Of a DNA stretch of 15,508 bases, positions 8,100 to 15,024 are shown one piece after another (the stretch's first letter is position 1; each line of letters starts with the position of its first letter). A program made the translations under genes and the position numbers. Source of the DNA: Gemmatimonadales bacterium (GTDB lineage Bacteria > Gemmatimonadota > Gemmatimonadetes > Palauibacterales > Palauibacteraceae); the NCBI GenBank assembly GCA_030636765.1, contig DAOVWI010000039.1, positions 1 through 15,508 on the forward strand. The letters run 5' to 3'. The notes under the pieces are model-generated. The model ran no database searches. It saw nothing but the letters and a program-made list of their open reading frames with translations, and was not told the DNA's origin.

Positions 8100-8911
8100 A
8101 TCATGGCCTCCGGTCTGTCAATCCGCCGATCGGACTCAGCGGCGACGCCCTTCCGGCCGCGGGAGAGGAACTCGACCACGCGAGGGTCGCTCGATCCTTC
8201 CAGGAGGTCGGAAGGCTTCCCCCGCGCAATCATGGTCTTCGACTCCGCGTTCAACAAGATGGAGTCGTCGGCGATCGTGAAGATACTGGCGAGCTCGTGG
8301 GTCACGACGACGATCGTCATTCCCATGCTGTCGCGCAGTTCCAGGATGAGTTCGTCCAACCGCTCTGAGCTGATCGGGTCCAGGCCGGCCGAAGGCTCGT
8401 CGAAGAAGAGGATGTCCGGATCCAGGGCCGTCGCCCGCGCGAGCGCCGCCCGCTTCCTCATCCCTCCGCTGATGTCCGAGGGGTAGTACTCCTCGAACCC
8501 TGCGAGGCCCATGAGCGCCAGCTTGAGCGACGCGATTCGCGCGATCTCGTCTCCGTCGAGATCGGTATACTCCTCGAGCGGCAGCGCGACGTTCTCCGCG
8601 AGCGTCATCGAGCTCCACAGGGCTCCGCCCTGGTAGGAGACCCCGAAGCGTCGGGTGATTGACTCTCGCTCGTCCGGGTCGGCGGCCCAGAAGCTCGTCC
8701 CATCGTACAGCACCTCGCCGCCCGCCGGCTCGAGAAGACCGATCATGGCGCGCAGAAGCGTGCTCTTTCCGCAGCCGCTGCCCCCCATGATGACGAAGAC
8801 ACACCCGCGTGGCACCTCGAAGCTCACGTCCCGCTGGACGACCGTCTCTCCGTAGGCGAGGGTGAGGTCCCTCGCCACGATGTGGTCCGGGCTAGATGCC
8901 GAGGATGTCAT
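8096..8911 (-). CDS. mlaF: MlaF-type ABC transporter ATP-binding protein
   Basis: The protein is 271 aa from ATG 8911. All ABC ATPase motifs are visible: Walker A 'GGSGCGKST' (43-51), Q-loop Gln94 in 'VSYQGGALWSSMTLAENV', signature 'ISGGMRKRAALARA' (147-160), Walker B 'DILFFDEP' (166-173) and the switch His205 in 'VVTHE'. 'GALWSSMTLAENVALPL' and 'SGGMRKR' rather than 'SGGQ.QR' are typical of the MlaF/Ttg2A branch that works with MlaE permeases. It powers phospholipid transport at the cytoplasmic face. Its start lies 20 bp inside the end of mlaE and its stop overlaps the mlaD start, so expression is probably coupled. The last about 15 residues are a charged tail with no assigned role. Confidence 0.96.
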   Translation of the reverse strand: MTSSASSPDHIVARDLTLAYGETVVQRDVSFEVPRGCVFVIMGGSGCGKSTLLRAMIGLLEPAGGEVLYDGTSFWAADPDERESITRRFGVSYQGGALWSSMTLAENVALPLEEYTDLDGDEIARIASLKLALMGLAGFEEYYPSDISGGMRKRAALARATALDPDILFFDEPSAGLDPISSERLDELILELRDSMGMTIVVVTHELASIFTIADDSILLNAESKTMIARGKPSDLLEGSSDPRVVEFLSRGRKGVAAESDRRIDRPEAMI

Positions 8912-10007
8912 ACAGCACCGTCCAGAAAGCCGTTGCGAGCACGACGAGCACGATCGCCATCACGACGGCCTTCGTCGTGGCATCGCCGACCGCTGCGGCG
9001 CTGCGGCCGGAGCTCATGCCCTGGAAGCAGCCCGCGATCGCGATCAGGACGCCGTAGCTGGCGGCCATGTTGAGGCCGGACAGGAAATCCTTCGTCGTCA
9101 GGATGCTTTGCGTCTGACTCAGGTACTCCTGGATACCGAGGCCGAAGGCAACCGTCCCGACGACAGCTCCTCCCAGTATGCCGACGAAGTCGGCATAGAG
9201 GGTGAGAAGCGGCAGCATGAGGACGAGCGCCAGCATGCGCGGAAGCACGAGGAAGTCGATCGGGGATATCCCCAGCGTCCGGAGCGCGTCGATCTCTTCG
9301 TTCACCGTCATCGTTCCGAGCTGCGCCGCATAGGCAGAGCCGGTGCGGCCCGCCATGATGATAGCCGCCATCATCGGGCCCAGATACCGGACCATGCCGA
9401 TTCCCACGATGTTGGCCGTCCAGACAAGCGCTCCGAATTGCCTGAGTTGAACCCCCCCGATGAAGGCGAGGATCACCCCGATCAGGAACGATATCAGCGA
9501 AACGATCGGCAGAGCATCGACGCCGGCGTCCTGCACGAACAGCCAGAAATCACGGCCTCGAACCCTCGCGCGTCCTCCCAGAAGCCGCAGGAAGGAGAGA
9601 AAAGCCATCCCGATGAACCGCACGAGGCCGCGGGTGGTCTCGAATAAGCTGAGCGCTCCTCGGCCGAGCCGAGCGAGCGGTCGATCCCGACGCGTCTTCT
9701 TCCGGGCATCCGCTCGCTCCGGAACGGCGGCCGCCAGGTCGATAAGCCGTCGGGCGCCCGCGGGCAGCCCCGAAGGATCGACCTTCACACCGCTCGCTCC
9801 CGCAGCGTCTCCAAGCTGCCGCGCGAAGACGAGCAGGGAGCTGTCCCAGTCCTCGAGCGCGGAGGCGTCGAAGGCGATCCGGGTCGGGGCCGGCGGCTTC
9901 AAGATCTCGTGGATCACCGGGTCCGCGGAGGGAATGCCGCCTTCCACGCTCCAGACGCCCTCGAGGCGCACGACGAGCGTGCCGTCATCGGAGCGAGACG
10001 TGCTCAC
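8892..10007 (-). CDS. mlaE: MlaE-type lipid ABC transporter permease with N-terminal STAS-like region
   Basis: The preferred start is GTG 10007 (371 aa), which has GAGGAA 5 nt upstream; the frame can be extended to a TTG at 10070 (392 aa) without a clear ribosome-binding site. Residues about 1-100 look like a STAS domain ('LVVRLEGVWSVEG', then 'IAFDASALEDWDSSLLVF'). In the E. coli system this role belongs to the separate protein MlaB, so here it is fused to the permease. Residues about 125-371 are the MlaE permease with about five membrane helices. Family hallmarks are 'IGMVRYLGPMMAAIIMAGRTGSAYAAQLGTM' read in pieces ('RYLGPMMAAIIMAGR', 'GSAYAAQLGTM'), 'NEEIDALRTLGISPIDFLVLPR' ('EEIDALRTLGI') and 'GDATTKAVV'. 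It is the first gene of the operon and forms the membrane channel that works with MlaF. Confidence 0.95.
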   Translation of the reverse strand: MSTSRSDDGTLVVRLEGVWSVEGGIPSADPVIHEILKPPAPTRIAFDASALEDWDSSLLVFARQLGDAAGASGVKVDPSGLPAGARRLIDLAAAVPERADARKKTRRDRPLARLGRGALSLFETTRGLVRFIGMAFLSFLRLLGGRARVRGRDFWLFVQDAGVDALPIVSLISFLIGVILAFIGGVQLRQFGALVWTANIVGIGMVRYLGPMMAAIIMAGRTGSAYAAQLGTMTVNEEIDALRTLGISPIDFLVLPRMLALVLMLPLLTLYADFVGILGGAVVGTVAFGLGIQEYLSQTQSILTTKDFLSGLNMAASYGVLIAIAGCFQGMSSGRSAAAVGDATTKAVVMAIVLVVLATAFWTVLYDILGI

Positions 10008-10118
10008 GCCGGTTCCTCGGGTAACCTTTGTCGTCGCGATCGGATCCTCCTGCGCCCGTATCGGCCGCAACGTACTCGGGCGCTCGCCACCGAACCACTA
10101 CCGCTTTAGCTTCGCGTC
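10008..10118. promoter_or_regulatory. divergent promoter region between mlaE and the ion channel gene
   Basis: The 111-bp gap (48 bp if the longer MlaE start is used) should contain the promoter of the lipid-transport operon on the minus strand and of the channel gene on the plus strand. The minus-strand ribosome-binding site GAGGAA lies at 10013-10018. I could not identify a convincing sigma-factor site or operator in it. Confidence 0.3.
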
Positions 10119-11198
10119 GTGCGAGACCATCCAACGTGCTTGGCCGGAAGATCGCAGGGGTCGACGGTACGCCGTCTGGCCCTGACGGCGGCCGGCGCCT
10201 GGCTCCTGCTGTCGTCTGCTCTCCCGGCCTTGGCCATCCAGGGCGACTGCTTGGTTCCACCGGAGCTGACCCTCAGCCGCCCGGACCCGGAGGGCGTGCC
10301 TACGGAGATGACCGTTGGAGCCTATCTCCTCGACTTGCACGACATCAACGACGCGGAACAGACCTTCTCGGCGGACTTCTTCTTCGTCATGGCCTGGCGC
10401 GATGAGCGACTCCTGAACGTGGAAGGCCGGTCGCTGGCCGGCTGCCGGCTGCCGATGGAGTCGATCTGGGCCCCACGGCTGGTGATCGTGAACGAGCGAA
10501 CAACGAGCAAGAGCTTCGAAGATCACATCTACGTCGGGCTCGACGGGCACCTGGAGTACAGCCAGCGTTTCCGGGGCGTCTTCACGAATCGGCTGGACCT
10601 TCGAGACTTCCCGATGGATAGGCAGACGCTGTCGATTCGCGTCGTGCTCGGCAGGACCCGGGCCGAGGATGTGACGTTCGTACAGGATGAACGAACCGGT
10701 TTCGCCGAGGAGTTCTCCATCGCCGACTGGACCGTAACGGGAAGCTCGGTGGGGTACGAGCCGTTCCGCCTGCCCACCGTGGATCAGTACTTCCCCCAGG
10801 TCACCTACCGCGTGGAGGTTCGGCGAAACCGGGCCTACTACGCGCAGAAGGTGTTTCTTCCGCTCATCCTCATCATCTGCATGTCGTGGGCGGTGTTCTG
10901 GATCGATCCGAAGCTGGTGCCGCCCCAGATCGGGATCTCGACGTCCGCCGTGCTGACGCTGATCGCGTTCCTCTTCAGCCTCGCGTACACGCTGCCGCGC
11001 CTCTCCTATCTGACGCGCGCCGACCGGTTCGTGATGGGTGCGACGGTGCTGGTCTTCTTCGCCTTTGGCGAGGCTCTGCTGTCGACGGGACTCGCTGGAA
11101 GAGGACGGGAGGCTTTGGCTCTTCGTATCGACCGCCGGTCGCGAATCGTCTTCCCAACCGTGTTCGCGGTGATCCTTCTCTATGCGCTGGTGCTCTGA
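10119..11198 (+). CDS. bacterial pentameric ligand-gated ion channel (Cys-loop receptor homologue)
   Basis: The protein is 359 aa from GTG 10119. TTG 10140 is an alternative; neither has a good ribosome-binding site. A signal peptide ends at 'ALPALA' (about residue 39). The extracellular domain (about 40-240) shows the family landmarks: 'MAWRDERL' (W93, loop D), 'SIWAPRLVIVNE' (W117, P119, N125) and 'LRDFPMDRQTLSI' (161-173). The last is the Pro-loop core FPxD; the two cysteines that flank it in animal receptors are Asn and Leu here, as in GLIC and ELIC. Four membrane helices follow: M1 about 243-261 ('PLILIICMSWAVFWIDP'), pore-lining M2 about 271-290 ('GISTSAVLTLIAFLFSLAY'), M3 about 303-325 and M4 about 343-359, with 'LPRLSYLTRADRF' between M2 and M3. 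It should form a homopentameric channel in the inner membrane with the ligand domain in the periplasm. The ligand and ion selectivity are unknown. It is divergent from mlaE and convergent with the next gene. Confidence 0.95.
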   Translation: MRDHPTCLAGRSQGSTVRRLALTAAGAWLLLSSALPALAIQGDCLVPPELTLSRPDPEGVPTEMTVGAYLLDLHDINDAEQTFSADFFFVMAWRDERLLNVEGRSLAGCRLPMESIWAPRLVIVNERTTSKSFEDHIYVGLDGHLEYSQRFRGVFTNRLDLRDFPMDRQTLSIRVVLGRTRAEDVTFVQDERTGFAEEFSIADWTVTGSSVGYEPFRLPTVDQYFPQVTYRVEVRRNRAYYAQKVFLPLILIICMSWAVFWIDPKLVPPQIGISTSAVLTLIAFLFSLAYTLPRLSYLTRADRFVMGATVLVFFAFGEALLSTGLAGRGREALALRIDRRSRIVFPTVFAVILLYALVL

Positions 11199-11238
11199 GC
11201 ACCGAGGCGAGCGAGCCGGCCCGCGCTGCGCTCGTCGC
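11199..11238. terminator. possible shared terminator between convergent genes
   Basis: The 40-bp gap between two converging stop codons contains GCGAGCGAG and, 16 nt later, CTCGTCGC. These pair imperfectly with one bulge to form a GC-rich stem. No T-tract follows, so this is only a weak candidate. Confidence 0.25.
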
Positions 11239-11625
11239 TTAACCGCTGACGGCCAGATGGTAGCCGAGAAGCCCCGCGATAACGAGCAGGGCCAGCCCCG
11301 GCCAGACGAACATGCGAGCCCTCTCGACATCCACGATTCCGAGCTTTCGCAGCCCGTAGCTCGGGAAGGTGAAGTAGACGAGCCCTTTCAGAACCTGAGC
11401 CCACCCCAGGATGGTCAGCACCATAGGCAGCCCCGACCAGACATTGTGAAACGCGACGATCAGGCTCCCGAAGGCGAGGCTCATAAAGCCGACGACGAAT
11501 ACGCCGCGATCGCCCTTGTCTCGCAGGGCCACGAAGAACTCGGCCCACACCCGCGGCTGCACGACATGTGAGAGACCGATGGTTACTAGATTGATCATCG
11601 CAAAAACCTGAATCGCGCGCTCCAT
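11239..11625 (-). CDS. small four-helix integral membrane protein of unknown function
   Basis: The protein is 128 aa from ATG 11625, with a near-perfect AAGGAGG ribosome-binding site (11631-11637 on the minus strand) 5 nt upstream, which makes the start certain and suggests strong translation. Four hydrophobic segments are visible at about 3-22 ('AIQVFAMINLVTIGLSHVV'), 42-60 ('VFVVGFMSLAFGSLIVAF'), 64-86 ('GLPMVLTILGWAQVLKGLVY') and 106-125. The loops carry conserved-looking charged groups ('RDKGDRG', 'YGLRKLGIVDVERAR'). I do not recognise a named family. The arrangement resembles other small DoxX-like or unnamed four-helix inner-membrane proteins, but no diagnostic motif supports a name. Its stop converges on the ion channel gene 40 bp away. 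Confidence 0.85.
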   Translation of the reverse strand: MERAIQVFAMINLVTIGLSHVVQPRVWAEFFVALRDKGDRGVFVVGFMSLAFGSLIVAFHNVWSGLPMVLTILGWAQVLKGLVYFTFPSYGLRKLGIVDVERARMFVWPGLALLVIAGLLGYHLAVSG

Positions 11626-11742
11626 CTGATCCTCCTTCAGGGCCGAGGGCTGGTTTCTGCAGTAGGGGACCGAGCTACATCATACTGCTAGCGGGTGTGG
11701 AGCTTCGTCCGCTCCTCATGACCCGCCCGATCCAACCGTCGG

Positions 11743-11963
11743 TCAGGGCTCGTAGATGGTGGTGCCGGGAAAGGTGAGGGCGTAGAGCGCCGCATGCAGT
11801 CGGGTGTCGGATTCGACCACGCCCGCCCCGAGGGCGTCGCTCAGCAACTGTGTCTCGCGCACCCGGAACGGCTCGAACCTGGAGCCGGCGCCCACACGGG
11901 CTCGCGCGATGTCGAACTCGGGCTCTGGGGCGATGACCGGTTCCTTGGCGCCTGGAGTTCGTC
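11743..11963 (-). pseudogene. probable 3' remnant of an unidentified coding sequence
   Basis: On the minus strand, the frame ending in TGA at 11743-11745 reads as protein-like sequence for about 70 codons: 'KEPVIAPEPEFDIARARVG', then 'GSRFEPFRVRETQLLSDALG', 'VVESDTRLHAALYAL' and a final 'TFPGTTIYEP'. Third positions are almost all G or C and the amino acid mix is normal, as expected of real coding DNA in this genome. There is no ATG in this stretch, only an internal GTG and TTG. The frame continues into the 3' end of the LamG lipoprotein gene, in a different frame from it. It is therefore either the tail of a gene whose 5' part was lost or a frameshifted C-terminal extension of the LamG protein. 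I do not recognise the family. The remaining 11638-11742 contains nothing I can identify. Confidence 0.4.
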
Positions 11964-12821
11964 TTACGTCCCCTCTTCGGCTTCCCAGGTCGGGTCCGCG
12001 CTGTCGGACCCGACGTTGGCTCCCCGAAAACCGTCGTTGCCGGCAGGCGAAAGGTCCCTCACATCCTGGCCGACGCCCTCGTCAAAGTTCCAGTAGCCGA
12101 TCAGCCCGGCCGATTGCTCGTCCACACCGAGGCTTGCCACATCCGCGATCTGGGTTTGGGTGAGTACCACGTTCCACACGGCGGGGTCATCGATCAGTCC
12201 CGGAAAGAACCAGACTGGAGGCTCGACGCCGCCGGGGGGCGGTCCGATGGTTCCGAACGTGGAGCCGATGCTCATCACCTGGAAATTGTTCGATGACGGA
12301 ACCCCCGTGCCGGTGCAGGTGGCCCGCAAATCACCATCGATGTAGAGCGACAGTGTGCCATCGGCCGTCCGGGAAGCCGCGACATGGTGCCAGACGTCGT
12401 CCGCGACCGACAGATCACCGAACGTGCACGAGCCGCGCGGTGCGCAGTTGTTGAGCGGGTAGCAGAAGTTGTTCTCGCGTGAGTCCTCGAGCATGATCTC
12501 GAGGTTCCCGCTGGGAACCACGTACAACTGCCAGCTGAGATTGAACGAGTTGTCGTCCTCGCCGCGAGCGATGACCGCCGCCCGGCCCGCCGGAGCGGTG
12601 AGCTTGATCTCGGCCGCGATCGTGAACACCTCGGTGGGGAAGGACGCGTCGTACGGAACGGTCACGCGGTCGTCCGCCCCATCGAACCGGAGCAGGTTGG
12701 TCAGACCGCGGGGTACTTCCAGGTCGGTCTCGTCCTCGGGGTCGGGGCCGATCGGATCGCTACCGCACGCGAACAACACCACCGCCAGCATCAGATGCGG
12801 AACCACGTGCCATCGGTTCAT
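11964..12821 (-). CDS. LamG-domain (concanavalin A-like) lipoprotein
   Basis: The protein is 285 aa from ATG 12821. A lipoprotein signal peptide ends in 'VVLFAC' (Cys19), followed by an acidic, proline-rich linker ('GSDPIGPDPEDETD'). Residues about 40-275 are a LamG/laminin-G-like jelly roll: 'LLRFDGADDRVTVPYDASF' at the start, 'FTIAAEIKL', then 'VWHHVAASRTADGTLSLYID' in the middle and 'GLIDDPAVWNVVLTQTQI' and 'LIGYWNFDEGVGQDVRDLS' at the end. These are the usual landmarks, with Asp-rich calcium-type turns. A Cys-rich insert 'FCYPLNNCAPRGSCTF' lies near residue 118-133 and may be disulfide-bonded. Such domains bind glycans or proteins at the cell surface; no catalytic residues are seen. The gene has only a weak ribosome-binding site (GAGG about 13 nt upstream) and is divergent from the following secreted protein. 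Confidence 0.9.
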   Translation of the reverse strand: MNRWHVVPHLMLAVVLFACGSDPIGPDPEDETDLEVPRGLTNLLRFDGADDRVTVPYDASFPTEVFTIAAEIKLTAPAGRAAVIARGEDDNSFNLSWQLYVVPSGNLEIMLEDSRENNFCYPLNNCAPRGSCTFGDLSVADDVWHHVAASRTADGTLSLYIDGDLRATCTGTGVPSSNNFQVMSIGSTFGTIGPPPGGVEPPVWFFPGLIDDPAVWNVVLTQTQIADVASLGVDEQSAGLIGYWNFDEGVGQDVRDLSPAGNDGFRGANVGSDSADPTWEAEEGT

Positions 12822-13101
12822 GGTCTTGCCATACCTCGTCGTCAGGGTTGCTGGGAGAACCGGCCCTCCGAGCTGCGCGCTCGTCTACCTACCTACGACC
12901 TCCACCACCGGCCAAACGTTCGCTCGCTCGACCTGTTGGACCTCCGAATCGCCGGATTCATTCCCGCTGGTGCCCCCATCTTCCGGCTCGCCCGCGGCGG
13001 CTCCGTGGCCAACCCCGTAGAACGGTCGTAGAATTCGACGACGGTGAGGTGACGGAGGCCGATTGGGTCTCTCTTGTTCCTCGTTCGACCCGGGGCGAAG
13101 C
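12822..13101. promoter_or_regulatory. divergent intergenic region, no recognised site
   Basis: This 280-bp gap separates the LamG lipoprotein gene (minus) from a secreted-protein gene (plus) and should carry a promoter for each. Frames across it have no protein-like run that I could relate to a gene. No hairpin, repeat or recognised operator stands out. Confidence 0.3.
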
Positions 13102-13743
13102 ATGAAGTCATTCGGAGCGTGTTCCGCGATCGTCATGGCCCCCGGCTGCCTCCAGTTCCTCCTGGTGGGCGTTCTGAGTGTCGGTCCCGCCGTGGGCGCC
13201 TCCCCCCTTGGGGCCCAGAGCGTGCAGCCGGCACCGTCCGGAGCATGGGCCGTCGAGTTCTCTGAATCACCGGGCGGCGAGTCGCCTACGTTCCGATCCG
13301 ACCCCCAGCCGGTGACCGTGCGGGAAGCGATGGGCGCGGTACTGGTGACGGCCGAGCCATTCCGGCTGCTGACCGACCTCACCGAGTCCCGGCTGGCGGG
13401 GTGTCAGCCCACCCGACCGGACCTTCCGGACGCCCGGATCCAGCCTGAGGAGATTGCGGATAGGATCGGCTCGCTCACCCTCGCCGTGTTCGAAGAAGGC
13501 GAGGTGAGTTTCACGTTTCGCACTACGACGAACGGTGCGGAATACGCGATCACCATGGACGGGACCAAATCTGGTACCGTCCAGGTGTCGCGCGCGCAGT
13601 CCGGGGAGCTCGTCCTGTCAGCGACCGGGTCGCCCCTGAGCGTGATCCGCGACCGCGCCGAGATGTTCACCTGCGCCGGGGCCACCAACTTCACGATAAG
13701 GCTCGCGCCGTCGGCAGCCGCCGCTCTGGAGGACGCGACCTAG
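13102..13743 (+). CDS. secreted protein of unknown function
   Basis: From ATG 13102 the protein is 213 aa; the frame can start earlier at 13063, but the internal ATG directly precedes a signal peptide ('MKSFGACSAIVMAPGCLQFL' onward) with a likely cut after 'SPLGAQS'. The mature part has no motif I recognise. It is rich in strands ('WAVEFSES', 'AVLVTAEPFRLLTDL', 'LTLAVFEEGEVSFTFRTTT', 'YAITMDGTKSGTVQVSRA'), suggesting a beta-sheet or barrel fold. Two cysteines (in 'LAGCQPTRPD' and 'MFTCAGATNF') could form a disulfide. The stop TAG (13741-13743) coincides with the expected start region of the downstream methyltransferase, so the two genes are probably co-transcribed. Confidence 0.75.
   Translation: MKSFGACSAIVMAPGCLQFLLVGVLSVGPAVGASPLGAQSVQPAPSGAWAVEFSESPGGESPTFRSDPQPVTVREAMGAVLVTAEPFRLLTDLTESRLAGCQPTRPDLPDARIQPEEIADRIGSLTLAVFEEGEVSFTFRTTTNGAEYAITMDGTKSGTVQVSRAQSGELVLSATGSPLSVIRDRAEMFTCAGATNFTIRLAPSAAAALEDAT
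13728..13732 (+). promoter_or_regulatory. Shine-Dalgarno-like GGAGG ahead of the methyltransferase frame
   Basis: GGAGG lies inside the 3' end of the upstream secreted-protein gene. Seven nucleotides further, at 13740, a start codon would be expected in the methyltransferase frame, but the codon is CTA. The site is well placed for translational coupling yet has no standard start codon to serve. Confidence 0.45.
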
Positions 13744-13862
13744 AACGTATTCGCTCTCTGTGCGACGAGGGCCGGGCGATCTGGGAACGGTTCGACGAAG
13801 AGGTACGGAGCCGTTCCTGGCATCCTTTCGTCCCGGCCGATTACGAGCGTGTCCTGAGTGAC

Positions 13863-14300
13863 TTGCTGCGACTCCGCCACCCGGGCGGACGATTCCTGGA
13901 GATGGGCTCGGCGTCCGGCGTGATCGCCATTATGGCGGACCTCCTCGGATTCGAAGCCTACGGCATAGAGATCGACCCGGAACTGGTCGAGGTGGCCCGA
14001 AGGCTAGCCGAGAGACACGGATCGGACGCGCGGTTTGCCGCCGGTAGCTTCGTTCCATCGGGATACGTCTGGAAGTCCGGGACGGGGGATGATCGTCTCG
14101 GCACTCTCGCGCTGGGCGAGCCTGCCTACGCCGAGCTCGGGTGCGATCTGTCCTACTTCGACGTTGTATTCGCCTATCCGTGGGACGGCGAAGAGCCCGT
14201 ACTGCGGGACATCATGCGGCGCCATGGTTCGGCGCACGCCACGCTGCTCCTGCACGACCCGGCTGCCCGCGTCGAGGCGGACCGCACGCGTTCCCGATAG
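13863..14300 (+). CDS. class I SAM-dependent methyltransferase-like protein; true N-terminus probably upstream
   Basis: TTG 13863 is the only standard start in frame near the domain and gives 145 aa. The Rossmann core is visible: motif I 'FLEMGSASGVIAIMADLLG' (11-29), then 'YGIEIDPELVEVARRLAERH' with the acidic residue after strand 2, and 'FDVVFAYPWDGEEP' as a motif IV-like strand and loop. The substrate is unknown. The same frame upstream is clearly protein-like back to about 13740: 'ERIRSLCDEGRAIWERFDEE' and 'RSWHPFVPADYERVLSDLL'. It looks like the usual N-terminal helices of this methyltransferase group, which would bring the length to about 186 aa. No ATG, GTG or TTG lies between there and the 5' end, although a GGAGG site precedes codon 13740 by 7 nt. 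The gene may use a rare start, carry a mutated start, or contain a sequencing error. It converges on the next gene with a 19-bp gap. Confidence 0.75.
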   Translation: MLRLRHPGGRFLEMGSASGVIAIMADLLGFEAYGIEIDPELVEVARRLAERHGSDARFAAGSFVPSGYVWKSGTGDDRLGTLALGEPAYAELGCDLSYFDVVFAYPWDGEEPVLRDIMRRHGSAHATLLLHDPAARVEADRTRSR

Positions 14301-14319
14301 GCCGAAGCTAGCCCCGGGA

Positions 14320-14805
14320 TCAGCGGAGCGTGTACGTCCCTTCCCAAGAGTTGATGCCGCGGCCGTCGGCCCACTGGGACTCGGCGCTGAAGGTGCCGCC
14401 GCCCTTGATCCCCTCGAACTTCCCTGTTCCGCCCATGTAGCCCCAGTCGCCGCCCTGCTGATCACCGGCGTACCAGATTGTCCATACGTCCCCCTCCGCA
14501 TCCACGGCGTCGCAGTGGCCGCTGACGACTATCGCCTCGGTCGACGCGTCCATCACCATGCTCGCGGAGCACGTCGTGGCCGACCGGTTGAGAGGGCTGG
14601 AGGAATCGTCGGCGAAGACCATGCCGGATTGGACCACCCGCATGAGCACCTGGCCGTCGAGGAGCGGCATCTCCTCCGAAGATGTGGTCATGAAGGCAAA
14701 ATCTCCACTGTCCGAGCGCTCCTGTGCCGGGGATCCGGGAGCTACGGCCAGAAACAGGACCGCCGCTCCGGCCGCGATGAGGAAAGTCCTTCCGTGAGTC
14801 GCCAT
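14320..14805 (-). CDS. small secreted glycine-rich protein, probable beta-barrel, function unknown
   Basis: The protein is 161 aa from ATG 14805, with AAGGAGA 7 nt upstream. A signal peptide (about 1-27) ends at 'APGSPAQ'. The mature part is strand-rich and ends in 'WGYMGGTGKFEGIKGGGTFS' and 'RGINSWEGTYTLR'. The 'GtGkf.gi.G.Gtf' pattern is also seen in eight-stranded barrels such as allene oxide cyclase and dirigent proteins, so a small barrel is likely, but the resemblance is to a short motif only and no function can be assigned. Two cysteines ('SATTCSAS' and 'VSGHCDAV') may pair. It stands as a single gene: the next gene on the same strand ends about 220 bp upstream. Confidence 0.8.
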   Translation of the reverse strand: MATHGRTFLIAAGAAVLFLAVAPGSPAQERSDSGDFAFMTTSSEEMPLLDGQVLMRVVQSGMVFADDSSSPLNRSATTCSASMVMDASTEAIVVSGHCDAVDAEGDVWTIWYAGDQQGGDWGYMGGTGKFEGIKGGGTFSAESQWADGRGINSWEGTYTLR

Positions 14806-15024
14806 GAGCCTCTCTCCTTCGCTGTGGTAGGCTTCGGATACGGGAGGGAAACCGCTTCAATCCAGCCACTACGGTAGTTCAACGGCCCGGTGAATGGAAG
14901 GGATGGCGCTGCTGCTGGAAGGTTCGCCGCCGAGGCCGCTCGGCCTACCCCCGCTCAGCTCCTGGAGGAACTCCCGCGTGGAAGCCGTCGGGGCAGCGTT
15001 GTGCCCGTCGTCCACCTGGCGTTA

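Noticed and set aside
8862..9647. 261-codon plus-strand open frame opposite mlaE
   Set aside because: Highly charged, His/Arg/Asp-rich translation with no domain; it is the antisense shadow of the MlaE gene.
10098..11330. 410-codon minus-strand open frame opposite the ion channel
   Set aside because: It is antisense to a clearly recognised channel gene, with composition rich in Arg, His, Gln and Glu typical of antisense frames in GC-rich DNA.
11626..11742. Possible additional small gene upstream of the four-helix membrane protein
   Set aside because: No frame gives a protein-like run with a start codon and ribosome-binding site.
14933..14950. Inverted repeat AGGCCG-CT-CGGCCT as a terminator
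   Set aside because: The loop is too tight, there is no T-tract, and it lies in a gap where no gene on either strand ends close by.
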